A stretch of DNA of 64,000 bases from CAADGL01 sp964643885 (GCA_964643885.1 CAZXUI010000004.1:1-64000), one strand, 5' to 3'. Positions 17,486-25,234 are shown, counted from the first letter of the stretch. Notes: generated by a model not told the origin, from the sequence alone. A program made the numbers and translations.

Positions 17486-18599
17486 ATGCCGATCGAAGAC
17501 CCCAACGCCGTTCTGACCGACCTGAGCGCCCGCATCTGCGCGATTCGGGACTCTCTTTGACCTGCCGGCCAAGAGCAACCGCATCGCCGAGTTGAACCGC
17601 CGCATGGAGCAGCCCGGGTTCTGGGATAACCAGGAGTCGGCCCAGCGCGTCGTGCAGGAGCTCAAGGTGTTGCGCGGGCAGGTGGAACCGGTGCAGCACC
17701 TGCTTCGCCGGGCGGATGACGCGGCCGTGCTGATGGAACTGGCGGCCGAGGAGAGCGACGGCTCGGCCCGCAATGAACTGGAGCGGGAGCTGGAATCGCT
17801 CAGCGGCGAGACGGAGCGGGTCGAGCTGCTCACGCTCCTGAGCGGCAAGAATGATGCGCTGCCGTGCTTTTTCAGCATCCAGGCGGGGGCAGGCGGCGTC
17901 GACGCCAGCGATTTCGCCGAGATGCTGCTGCGGATGTACATCATGTTTTTTGAGCGGGCGGGCTTCGACGCGGCCGAGCTGGACCGCCGCGAAGGCGAGG
18001 AGGCGGGGATTCAGTCGGTCACGCTGCGCGTGGCCGGTCCGTTCGCGTACGGATACCTCTCGTGCGAGGCGGGCGTGCACCGGCTCGTGCGGATCAGCCC
18101 GTACAACGCCCAGGGCAAGCGGCAGACCTCCTTCGTCGGCGTCGACGTGATGCCGGAATTCGAGGAGGCGAACGTCGAGATCGAGGAGAAGGACCTGGAG
18201 ATCGTCACGTTCCGCCGCGCCTCCGGCGCCGGCGGGCAGAACGTGAACAAGGTCGCCTCGGCCGTGCGAATCAAGCACGTGCCGACCGGCCTCGTGGTCG
18301 AATGCGTCAACGAGCGCAGCCAGCAGCAGAACAAGCGCATGGCGCTGAGCATTCTCCTGAGCAAGCTGGAGCAGCTCGAGCAGGCCAAGCGCGACGCGGA
18401 GCTGGCGAAGCTCTACAGCGACAAGGGCGACATCGCCTGGGGCAATCAGATCCGCAGCTACGTCCTGCACGGCTCGACGATTCACGTCAAGGACCACCGC
18501 ACGAACCTGGCGATCGGCGATGTGCAGCGGGTGCTCGACGGCGACATTCAGCCCTTTATCGACGCACGCCTGCGGCAGCGGCTGAAGAAGGGCCAGTAG
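17486..18599 (+). CDS. prfB: Peptide chain release factor 2, expressed by programmed +1 frameshift
   Basis: Release factor 2 ends translation at UGA and UAA. The first frame starts at ATG 17486 after GGAAGAG and reads 25 codons to CTT TGA at 17555-17560. Shifting +1 at CTT gives GAC CTG and runs to 18599, making a 371-residue protein with a normal RF2 N-terminus (IRDSL then DLPAKSNRIAEL). GGQ, which drives peptidyl-tRNA hydrolysis, is in SGAGGQNVNK near residue 248. The codon-recognition tripeptide, usually SPF, reads SPY near 204-206 (VRISPYNAQG). The frameshift makes expression sense RF2 level. nadC follows 39 bases downstream. Confidence 0.95.
17546..17561 (+). promoter_or_regulatory. prfB programmed frameshift site CTTTGAC
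   Basis: The slippery CTT followed by in-frame TGA and C is the core of the RF2 autoregulatory shift site. The usual upstream Shine-Dalgarno-like AGGGGG is weaker here: CGGGA ends five bases before CTT rather than three. The in-frame TGA at 17558-17560 would end translation after 25 codons without the shift. Confidence 0.92.
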
Positions 18600-18638
18600 C
18601 GCCGGCCGCGGCGGAGCGCTCGGACGCGGGAGTGGAGC

Positions 18639-19550
18639 ATGAGCGGCACCTGGTCGCAGCGGACGAACGAGTTGATTCGTGCTGCGGCCGAAGAGGACCT
18701 CGGCCCGGCGGGCGATATCACGGCCGGCCTGCTGCCCGATGGCGATCGGCCGGTTCGGGCGCGGGTGGTGCCGCGGGCGGCCGGCGTGATCTGCGGGCTG
18801 GGGCTGGGGCCGGAGATCTGCCGGGAATTCGCTGCGCGGCTCGAGGCGGAGCTGCGATTTGAGCCGGCGCAGCGCAGCGGTGCGGGCGAGTCGCCGGTGG
18901 TCGACGGAGATTCCGTCGCGGCCGGCGAGGCCGTGGCGAGTGTGGCCGGACCGCTGGCGGCCGTGCTGGCGGTCGAGCGGACGCTGCTGAACTTTCTGAC
19001 GCGGATGAGCGGCGTGGCGACGCTGACGCGGCGATTCGTGGACGCGGCCCGCGCGGCGAACCCGCAGGTGCAGGTGCTCGACACGCGCAAGACGCTTCCG
19101 GGCTGGCGCGAGCTCGACAAGTACGCCGTGCGCTGCGGCGGTGGCGTGAATCACCGCTTCGGCCTCTTCGACGCGGTGCTGATCAAGGACAACCACCTGG
19201 CCGGCACGCCGCCGCACCGGCTGGCGGCGCGGCTGAGCGAGCTGCTGAGCGAGATTCGCGGCCGGCCGGGGTTCGTGGCGGTCGAGGTCGACAGCCTGGA
19301 GCAGCTCGAGCATGCGTTGAAGGTGGTCGGGGTCGACGTGTTTCTGCTGGACAATTTCGAGCCGCCGCAGATCCGGTCGGCCGTGGCGTTGCGTGATCGG
19401 GCGGGCCTGCGCGGGCGGGTACATCTCGAAGTGAGCGGGGGCGTGACGCTGGAAACGATTGGTGCGATCGCGGAGACGGGGGTGGACCGCATCTCGGTCG
19501 GGGCGCTGACGCATTCGGCGGCGGGGCTGGATATCGGGCTGGACGTGTAG
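18639..19550 (+). CDS. nadC: Nicotinate-nucleotide pyrophosphorylase (carboxylating)
   Basis: A 303-residue enzyme of NAD synthesis that makes nicotinate mononucleotide from quinolinate and PRPP with release of CO2. ATG 18639 follows GGGAGTGGAG. Family blocks are present in order: EDLGPAGDITAGLL at the N-terminus, DTRKTLPGWRELDKYAV near 148, GGGVNHRFGLFDAVLIKDNH near 168-187, VEVDSLEQLEHAL, EVSGGVTLE near 264 and VDRISVGALTHSA near 283. Length is normal for the family. It follows prfB by 39 bases on the same strand, so the two may share a transcript. No nadA or nadB is in the window. Confidence 0.95.
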   Translation: MSGTWSQRTNELIRAAAEEDLGPAGDITAGLLPDGDRPVRARVVPRAAGVICGLGLGPEICREFAARLEAELRFEPAQRSGAGESPVVDGDSVAAGEAVASVAGPLAAVLAVERTLLNFLTRMSGVATLTRRFVDAARAANPQVQVLDTRKTLPGWRELDKYAVRCGGGVNHRFGLFDAVLIKDNHLAGTPPHRLAARLSELLSEIRGRPGFVAVEVDSLEQLEHALKVVGVDVFLLDNFEPPQIRSAVALRDRAGLRGRVHLEVSGGVTLETIGAIAETGVDRISVGALTHSAAGLDIGLDV

Positions 19551-19595
19551 TTGTGGTGCTGGGGGATTCTGGGCCGCGGGGCGCCGGTGAATACC

Positions 19596-19690
19596 GAACC
19601 GCGACCGCCAGGGAGCGGGCCGAGTGAGAAGCGCCGCCCGCGCGCCCCGAGGCGCGCGGGAACAGAGCCACGACCGTGAGGGAGCGGGCC
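19596..19690 (+). repeat. Two copies of a dispersed ~25-bp repeat
   Basis: Copies at 19596-19620 (GAACCGCGACCGCCAGGGAG then CGGGC) and 19665-19690 (GAGCCACGACCGTGAGGGAG then CGGGCC) vary at a few positions. The best version, GAGCCGCGACCGTAAGGGAG, is at 28943. An inverted copy is at 19836-19860. The family sits only between genes in this window. Confidence 0.8.
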
Positions 19691-19835
19691 AACTCGACGA
19701 AACTCATCCGCGCACGCCCCGGACACATCGTGTCCGGGGCTGACGCGCCGAAACGCACACACCTGAAAACAACGAACGAGCGCCTCGGATAGGTGGATGT
19801 CATCTGGCGCTGGCGCGGGTCGCTTTCCACCTCCA

Positions 19836-19910
19836 GCCCGCTCCCTTACGGTCGCGGCTCGGAGCAGAATGACGGTCGCGGCTCGGAGCGGAGTGACGCT
19901 CGCGACTCGG
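19836..19910 (-). repeat. Inverted copy of the dispersed repeat running into a 24-bp tandem repeat
   Basis: GCCCGCTCCCTTACGGTCGC at 19836-19855 is the reverse complement of the dispersed repeat. From 19850 a 24-bp unit beginning GGTCGCGGCTCGGAGC is repeated at 19874 and partly at 19898. The tandem unit therefore grew from the end of the dispersed repeat. Confidence 0.8.
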
Positions 19911-19945
19911 CGCCGGCCCGAGGGACCTGCCAACGCGAACCACCC

Positions 19946-20731
19946 TCAGCCGTTGAGCAAGCTCAGCACCGGCTCGTGCAGCCGGCCGTTGGTCGCGACC
20001 GCCTCCGGCGCGCGGTGATCGGCCGTTCCGCGCCAGTCGGTGATCCGCCCGCCGGCCTCCGTGATCACCGGATAGAGAGCGGCCGTGTCCCAGATGCTCA
20101 TGACCGCGTCCAGGGCGACTTCCGCCCGGCCCGTGGCGACCAGGGCGTAGGCGTACGCGTCGCTCCAGCCGCGCTCGACCGCGCAGGCGCGGCGCAGACG
20201 CTCATAGCCGGCGAGGCGGCCGTGCTTTTCGATCAGATTGACGCTGGTGCAGCAGACGCGGGCGGCGGCCACGTCCGCTTCGGCCGAGACGCGGGCCCGC
20301 CGGCCATTCCACCAGCACCCCAGGCCGCGGGCGGCGTAGATCGATTCGCCCAGGGCGGGCAGGTGAATCACCCCGGCGACCATGCTGCCCCCCCACTCCA
20401 GTCCGACGAGCACGGAATAGAGCGGCACGCCGGCGAGAAAGCTGATCGTGCCGTCGATGGGATCGAGAATCCAGCGGGCCGGCGCGCGGGCGGCGTCGGC
20501 GATCGGCTTTTCACCGAACTCCTCGCCGAGAATCCCATGCCCAGGATAGAAACGCTCGATGCGCTGGCGCAGCAACTGCTCCGCGGCGCGGTCGGCGGCC
20601 GTGACGGGCGTGCGGTCGGCCTTGATCTCGGCCGGCGTGTCCGCGTTGAAGCAGCCGAGCGTGACGGCGCCGGCGAGCTGGGCGGACTCGACGGCGAACT
20701 CGATCATCTGCTGCAGCTCGCGCTCGTTCAT
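19946..20731 (-). CDS. hisN: Inositol-monophosphatase-family phosphatase, HisN-like
   Basis: A 261-residue metal-dependent phosphatase. ATG 20731 is chosen; a TTG 21 bases upstream is also in frame and neither has a strong ribosome site. The family signatures are clear: GEEFGE at residues 69-74, WILDPIDGTISF at 88-99 (metal and phosphate site) and IWDTAALYPVITEAGG near 213. KADRTPVTAADRAAEQLL at the N-terminus is typical of the histidinol-phosphatase branch, which hydrolyses histidinol phosphate. Substrate cannot be fixed from sequence alone, so inositol phosphate or another sugar phosphate remains possible. It is followed on the same strand by nothing before nadC converges. Confidence 0.8.
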   Translation of the reverse strand: MNERELQQMIEFAVESAQLAGAVTLGCFNADTPAEIKADRTPVTAADRAAEQLLRQRIERFYPGHGILGEEFGEKPIADAARAPARWILDPIDGTISFLAGVPLYSVLVGLEWGGSMVAGVIHLPALGESIYAARGLGCWWNGRRARVSAEADVAAARVCCTSVNLIEKHGRLAGYERLRRACAVERGWSDAYAYALVATGRAEVALDAVMSIWDTAALYPVITEAGGRITDWRGTADHRAPEAVATNGRLHEPVLSLLNG

Positions 20732-20770
20732 GGCGGCCGAGTCTACCCGCAAGCGCGCCGCCGCGCAATG

Positions 20771-21868
20771 CTATTCGGGGATCTCCGCAAGCAGCTTCAT
20801 GACCGCCTCCTCGAGCTGCTTGTCGCGCAGGTCGCGGTAGCGGATGACGCCCTTGTGATCGAGCACATAGATCGTCGGCCAGCCGCTGACATTCCAGCGC
20901 GTGGCGATCGGCCCCTTCTGCGAGACGGGGCCGTCGTAGATGTTCGGCCAGGTGATCTTCTCGTCTTCCAGAATCTTCTTCAGAGCCGACCGGCTCTGAT
21001 CGCTGTTGATCCCCAGGAGCGTGAACGGCTTGTCCTTGAGCCGCTCCACCATCTCGCGCTCATGGGGCAGCATCGCCCGGCACGGCCCTCACCAGAAGCC
21101 CCAGAAATCGATCACGACCACCTGTCCGTGGAACTGCGAGAGCCGGAGCTTCCTGCCGTCGGCGTCTTCGCCCTCGAAGTCCGGCGCCTTCATGCCGATC
21201 TGAAGGTTCTCGATCTCGAACAGGTAGCCCGCCGCCTGCTCCGCCTCGGGCGTGCCTTGGTGCTCCTTGCGGACGAGCTGGAAGAGCTCGATGGCGCGCT
21301 TGCGGTCGGCTTCGGGGTCGCCGCCGTCGGCCGGCGGTCCGTCATAGAGAATGCACGCCAGGCCGAAGCGAGCGGCAGCGAGAGCCCCGTGGTCCTTGTT
21401 CTGGTCGATGACGCGCTCGAACAGCCCGACGATCGGCTGGCGGCCGTGATACCACGCCCCGTAGCGAAGACGCGGCAGGAGCCTGGCGATCTCGGGCTGA
21501 GCAGCGTGGTTGCGCTCGACTCGCTTCAGTGCGGCCGCGGCCTCGTCGCGGGCCCATTTCGGCTGGCCGGGCACGCGCGGGACGTGATCGATGATCCAGC
21601 CCAGCGCGTCGATCGCGGCCGGCTCGCCGGAATGGTCGTCGGCGTAGACCTTGAATCTGGGCAGAAACTCGCCGGCGGGATGCGGGGGCAGGCTGGAGAA
21701 GTCGATCGCGGCATCCACGTCACCCGCGCGGGACTTCTCGAGCTCCTGATACCACGCAGCCTCCGCCTTGCGATACTCGGCCAGGAGCGTATCGAGCTCC
21801 TCGTCGGCCAGAGCCCGGCCGGCCAGCGCGGCCAGCGTGCAGCAGAGCAGGATCCGAATCCGCCTCAA
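20771..21868 (-). CDS. Secreted TlpA-like thioredoxin with in-frame UGA (probable selenocysteine)
   Basis: One 365-residue protein if UGA at 21089-21091 is read through as codon 260. Residues 1-21 (MRRIRILLCCTLAALAGRALA) look like a signal peptide. About 22-235 is a helical, TPR-like region, then a redoxin domain: IGMKAPDFEGEDADGRKL, VVVIDFWGFW, the UGA, then GPCRAMLPHEREMVERL, and the cis-proline strand VSGWPTIYVLD. In the family the UGA position is the first Cys of the CxxC redox pair, so the motif becomes U-G-P-C. Domain, frame and length continue undisturbed after UGA. A short hairpin lies 11-24 bases after UGA. Alternatives are a nonsense mutation or a base error; a point change of TGC or TGT would be enough. 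Confidence 0.75.
21065..21078 (-). promoter_or_regulatory. Candidate bacterial SECIS hairpin
   Basis: Bases 11-24 after the UGA read GGGC GAUGCU GCCC, a four-pair stem with a six-base apical loop beginning with G, as bacterial SECIS loops do. The stem is short and the loop starts about 15 bases after UGA, at the near edge of the usual spacing. By eye it is suggestive only. Confidence 0.35.
21089..21091 (-). other. In-frame UGA at redox-active Cys position, candidate Sec codon
   Basis: Reverse-strand codons read TTC TGG GGC TTC TGG TGA GGG CCG TGC, giving WGFW-U-GPC. UGA takes the place of the N-terminal, attacking cysteine of a thioredoxin CxxC motif, the place where selenocysteine is most often found in redox selenoproteins. 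Confidence 0.7.
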
Positions 21869-21955
21869 AGCGTCCTCCTTTCCATTCCGGCGCGCCGCGG
21901 CGCGGCCGGGACCTGCCCGGTCCGCGTGGGCGACGCGCAGAGCTTACGAACGGCC

Positions 21956-22369
21956 CTACGGCCACTTGGGCAGCGGGTTGTCGCCGAGGGGGACCTGGTC
22001 CGGCCGCTCGGGGTGCCACTGGCCGAGGTTGCCGCACTTGCACTTGGTACAGAGCGGGAACGGCGGGACGCGGCGCGGCTCGCCGTTGGACGGTTCGGTG
22101 AGGATGGGGACGACGCGTTTCTGGCAGTCGTAGCAGAAGCGCCACTGGAAGGCGGCGTGGTCGCCGCAGTGCGGGCACGGGAAGGGCTCGCGCTCGTCCT
22201 TCTGGTAGGTGCTGAAGATCTCCTGCTGGCAGCTCAGGCAGATGCCGAAGTACTCGAAGGTATCGGCGATGGCGACGGCCGGCTTGGACTGGCGGGCGAA
22301 CATGATGCCCGCGACGGCCAGGAGCAGGACGGCGACGGCGGCAAGCACGGCGTTTTTCGAGCCGCCCAT
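21956..22369 (-). CDS. Membrane-anchored multi-zinc-ribbon protein
   Basis: A 137-residue protein. One N-terminal membrane segment at about 8-26 (NAVLAAVAVLLLAVAGIMFA) is followed by at least four cysteine pairs, CLSC, CPHC, CYDC and CTKCKC, that would hold two or more zinc ribbons outside the membrane. It starts 4 bases after the stop of the prepilin-type gene upstream, so the two form an operon. No function is known. Proteins like this in planctomycetes often accompany prepilin-like secreted proteins. Confidence 0.7.
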   Translation of the reverse strand: MGGSKNAVLAAVAVLLLAVAGIMFARQSKPAVAIADTFEYFGICLSCQQEIFSTYQKDEREPFPCPHCGDHAAFQWRFCYDCQKRVVPILTEPSNGEPRRVPPFPLCTKCKCGNLGQWHPERPDQVPLGDNPLPKWP

Positions 22370-22372
22370 GGA

Positions 22373-23380
22373 TTATCTCCGTGCGTCCGAGTTGACGCCG
22401 ATCTTGCGCCAGGCGGCGTTGTGGGTGCGCCACGCGGCGCTGAGGGCCGGGGGGAAGCTGTAGGGGTGGAACTGGTCGTAGGACCAGACATTGTTGGCGA
22501 AGTTCTGAGCATTCTGGCTCGCACGAGCCTGTTCGTACTTTGGAATACGGTCGTCCCACTCGTCAATCTGACCTCCGTATCGTGCCTGGTAGAACCTGCC
22601 GGATAGCTCTCCCGGCAGCCACGTAAACGTGCGATTCGTATCGACCGTACCGGTGAGAAAGTCTGCCTGACCGAGCGGTGGATACGGTGTCAACGTGCTC
22701 ACGTGGAAGTCGAGATAGAGAATGTTGCACTGGAGTTCCTTCGTGTGGCGCCAGCCAGTCATGGTGCTCCAGATGCTCGGAAAGGAGAAGGGATCGTAGT
22801 TCTGATTGTAGATCCAAGCTGCATTCACGCCCGAGACCCACGTCCACCACGAATCGAGGGCGTAGACCTGGTGCGACTCTCGGCCCGGGAAGCGATCCTC
22901 CTTGAAATTGAAGTGCATCGGTGCGGTGATGCCGTAGCTGGTCCGAGTGCCGAACTTCGGCGTCTCGCTGATGCCCGCCGTCTCAACCCAGCGGAAACCC
23001 CACTGCTGGCCGCGACGCTCGGCGACGGGGTCCGGCCGCTCGTCGTTCGGGCAGATGCCCGCCTTGTTGTCGCCCAGATAATCCGTGTCGAACAGCACGT
23101 CGACCCAGGTGGCCATGAACTCCTGCTTGCCGGATGGCGGACCCGGCTCACCATCGTCCCAGGTCGGGCCATGATCGCGGTTCTCGGTGAAGCAAGCGGC
23201 GACGGCCTTGCCGATGCCGCTGAGATTCGCGCCGCACTTGGCCCGCTTCGCCTGCTCGCGCGCGCCGCTGAGCGACGGCAGCAGAATCGAGATGAGCAGG
23301 GCGATGATCGCGACGACCACGAGCAGCTCGATCAGAGTGAACGCGGCTCGCCAAGAGGGGGATAAGCGACACGGGGACAC
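22373..23380 (-). CDS. Prepilin-type N-terminal cleavage/methylation secreted protein
   Basis: A 335-residue pseudopilin-like protein. GTG 23380 is chosen because AAGGAG lies 6 bases upstream. The in-frame extension to 23803 has no site and an unlikely composition. The N-terminus, WRAAFTLIELLVVVAIIALL, is the type IV prepilin methylation motif and transmembrane stem, cut by the prepilin peptidase. The large C-terminal part is rich in Trp, Asp and Asn and contains CNILYLDFHVSTL, a variant of the planctomycete FADGHV (H-X9-DG) ending. The family is greatly expanded in planctomycetes and is thought to be surface-exposed; the function is unknown. The zinc-ribbon gene follows. Confidence 0.85.
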   Translation of the reverse strand: MSPCRLSPSWRAAFTLIELLVVVAIIALLISILLPSLSGAREQAKRAKCGANLSGIGKAVAACFTENRDHGPTWDDGEPGPPSGKQEFMATWVDVLFDTDYLGDNKAGICPNDERPDPVAERRGQQWGFRWVETAGISETPKFGTRTSYGITAPMHFNFKEDRFPGRESHQVYALDSWWTWVSGVNAAWIYNQNYDPFSFPSIWSTMTGWRHTKELQCNILYLDFHVSTLTPYPPLGQADFLTGTVDTNRTFTWLPGELSGRFYQARYGGQIDEWDDRIPKYEQARASQNAQNFANNVWSYDQFHPYSFPPALSAAWRTHNAAWRKIGVNSDARR

Positions 23381-23863
23381 GAGGGGCTCCTTGCGCAAAG
23401 ACGCGGAACGGACGACGGCCGTCGGCATGAAGCTGCGACGATCGATGCGATCGCGCGCCCATGCCCGGACGTCTCGTGGAGAGTCTAGCGCGCCGTGCCG
23501 GCCGGCACAATCAAACCGGCCGGACGGGCCAGCCGGTCGGGCGGCCGGGGCGGGCCCGCGGGCCGGTTCGGAGGATGGGAGAGCGAGCGGCCGGGAGTCG
23601 GCTTGTCGCTGCGCGATCGAAGCGGTACCATTGTAGGTTGGAGGGATGTCCATACCGGGCGCGCGGCGGGCGTGTTGCGCGGCCTCATGGGGCTTGAAGC
23701 GGCATGCCGTTCCGCGTCCCGACCGCCCGATGTCGTGGCTCCCGAAAGCTCGTGATTTGGCCTCAAATCTGGCTTTCTGGCACAGTGCTTGCCGCTCGAA
23801 CACACGCTGGCGGAAGGTGTCTACCGTCGCGACGGCAATTCACGTAACCCTTGGAGGTGCGAA
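23381..23863. other. Divergent intergenic region with sigma-54 promoter
   Basis: About 480 bases separate the prepilin-type gene (reverse) from the dockerin-tailed gene (forward). A strong sigma-54 promoter faces right at 23778-23793. I see no gene. GCCGGCCGGC near 23506 is a palindrome but not an evident regulator site. Confidence 0.6.
23778..23793 (+). promoter_or_regulatory. Sigma-54 promoter
   Basis: TGGCACAGTGCTTGCC matches the consensus TGGCACRNNNNTTGCW at every fixed position apart from the last, weak base, with the GG and GC elements at the right spacing. Transcription would start near 23805, giving a leader of about 60 bases to ATG 23864. A sigma-54 promoter requires an enhancer-binding activator, so the gene is probably under two-component or similar control. 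Confidence 0.75.
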
Positions 23864-24916
23864 ATGTTAAGAGGACTTCTGGCTGGCTTCTCCCTGCTCG
23901 CCCTGGCGGCGTCCGCCGGCGCGCAGATCAACGGCGCTCTGGATGCGGGCGATAACTACGGCAGCGCCCGGGCGGTGCAGGACACGCCCACCGGCTTCGG
24001 CGACAACGAGAGCGAGATCAACGCGGTTTTCGCGAACTACACGGATAGCGGGCCGCTGCGCCTGCTCGTGACCGGTAATCTCACGAACAACAGCTACGTG
24101 TTCTTCTTCGACAACCGCACCGGCGGCTGCGTCGACAACGTCCTGGCCGGCGGGTATGGCGAGATCGGCTCGATCGGCGGGGCCAAGTGCGACGACTGGG
24201 GCACGGACACGGACGGCGGATTCGGCGTCAACCCGATCATCCCGAGCGTTCTGGACCCCGATTTCGACCCGGACTTCGCGATCGAGGTCGCCCTGTTCGA
24301 CGGCGTGTATTACACGAACGTGATCGACCTGACGGTTCCGAACGAGCCGTCGGACACGCGCGACGTGTACCTGGGCAGCCACATCCCGGACGGCACGCCG
24401 ATCACGTTCGATTATCTGACGCTGGGTGCTCCGGTCGGCTTCGGCGGGCAGCTCACCAGCGCGTTCAATAACACGAACACGGCCGGCGTGCTCGGTTACG
24501 ACTTCGGCAACCCGCCGGGCCCGCTGGGCGACCCGCTCAGCGCGACGACCGGCTACGAGATGGAGCTCGACGCGACGTTCCTGAATCGCGAGGGCACCTC
24601 GTTCAAGGTCATGGTCTTCCTGACGAATGGCGGCGGCGACTTCCTCTCGAACCAGTTCTGTCCGGGCCTTGATGGCGCCGAGAACCTGGGCTTCGGCGGG
24701 GATCCTCCGGGGACCGAGTCGCTCTTCGACGCCCGCAACTACACGGGCGTTCGTTACATCGACCTGCTGGCGACGCCCTGCCCGTGCGTTTGGGACCTGA
24801 CGGGCGACTGCGAGACCGGTTTCGAGGACCTGGTCGAGCTGCTGGCCGGCTATGGCACGACGTACGACTTCCAGGACCTGGTCGGGTTGCTGGGTGACTA
24901 CGGCTGCACGGGCTGA
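23864..24916 (+). CDS. Secreted protein with C-terminal dockerin-like repeats
   Basis: A 350-residue secreted protein. ATG 23864 follows TTGGAGGTGCGAA. Residues 1-20 (MLRGLLAGFSLLALAASAGA) are a signal peptide. The body has an Asn/Gly/Asp-rich beta pattern (DNYGSARAVQDTPTGFGDNE, LLVTGNLTNNSYVFFFDN), typical of extracellular beta-sandwiches. The last 40 residues hold two dockerin-type-I-like units, LTGDCETGFEDLVELLAGYG and TYDFQDLVGLLGDYGC, the second without its calcium loop. A sigma-54 promoter lies upstream. A 33-bp repeat array begins 12 bases after the stop. Function is unknown; a surface or sorting role for the tail is inferred. Confidence 0.8.
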   Translation: MLRGLLAGFSLLALAASAGAQINGALDAGDNYGSARAVQDTPTGFGDNESEINAVFANYTDSGPLRLLVTGNLTNNSYVFFFDNRTGGCVDNVLAGGYGEIGSIGGAKCDDWGTDTDGGFGVNPIIPSVLDPDFDPDFAIEVALFDGVYYTNVIDLTVPNEPSDTRDVYLGSHIPDGTPITFDYLTLGAPVGFGGQLTSAFNNTNTAGVLGYDFGNPPGPLGDPLSATTGYEMELDATFLNREGTSFKVMVFLTNGGGDFLSNQFCPGLDGAENLGFGGDPPGTESLFDARNYTGVRYIDLLATPCPCVWDLTGDCETGFEDLVELLAGYGTTYDFQDLVGLLGDYGCTG

Positions 24917-24927
24917 GGTGGCATGAG

Positions 24928-25234
24928 GAACCGGGCTCCGACCGGTCGAATGCCTTTGGGGAACCGGTCTCCGACCGGTCGAATGCCTTTGGGGAACCGG
25001 TCTCCGACCGGTCGAATGCCTTTGGGGGACCGGTCTCCGACCGGTCGAATNNNNNNNNNNNNNNNNNNNNNNNNNNNNNNNNNNNNNNNNNNNNNNNNNN
25101 NNNNNNNNNNNNNNNNNNNNNNNNNNNNNNNNNNNNNNNNNNNNNNNNNNACCGGTCTCCGACCGGTCGAATGCCTTTGGGGGACCGGTCTCCGACCGGT
25201 CGAATGCCTTTGGGGGACCGGTCTCCGACCGGTC
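24928..25234. repeat. 33-bp tandem repeat array with palindromic core, interrupted by gap
   Basis: Copies of 33 bp start at 24928 (one changed arm), 24961, 24994 and 25027 (cut by the gap), then 25151 (partial), 25182 and 25215 (partial). Each has the dyad GACCGGTCTCCGACCGGTC followed by GAATGCCTTTGGG. The reverse complement contains GGTCGGAGACC, the same core as the array at 16.9 kb. It lies between the dockerin-tailed gene and the GH13 gene. Confidence 0.95.
25051..25150. other. Assembly gap of 100 N
   Basis: Exactly 100 ambiguous bases within the 33-bp array, again a scaffold gap of unknown real length caused by the tandem repeat. Confidence 0.99.

Larger units (their letters stand above)
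19551..19945. other. Intergenic between convergent genes, filled with dispersed repeats
   Basis: About 395 bases between nadC and the HisN-like gene, which converge. It holds copies of the GAGCCGCGACCG repeat at 19596-19620, 19665-19690 and 19836-19860 and a short 24-bp tandem repeat at 19850-19910. There is no gene and no clear T-tailed terminator. Confidence 0.6.

Noticed and set aside
16683..19514. Long reverse-strand frame across prfB, nadC and the gap
   Set aside because: It runs through 100 N and is antisense to two conserved genes.
20771..21868. Thioredoxin gene as two genes or a pseudogene
   Set aside because: The part after UGA has no start signal of its own that would leave a working domain, and no other damage is seen in either half. 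The UGA falls on the one position where Sec is expected. It remains possible and is stated as the alternative.
19793..22606. Long open frame on the plus strand opposite the HisN-like and thioredoxin genes
   Set aside because: It is the antisense shadow of three recognisable reverse-strand genes; its composition (Arg, Gly, His, Asp-rich) is typical of GC-rich antisense frames.
24928..25234. CRISPR array
   Set aside because: Pure 33-bp tandem repeat with no variable spacers and no cas genes.
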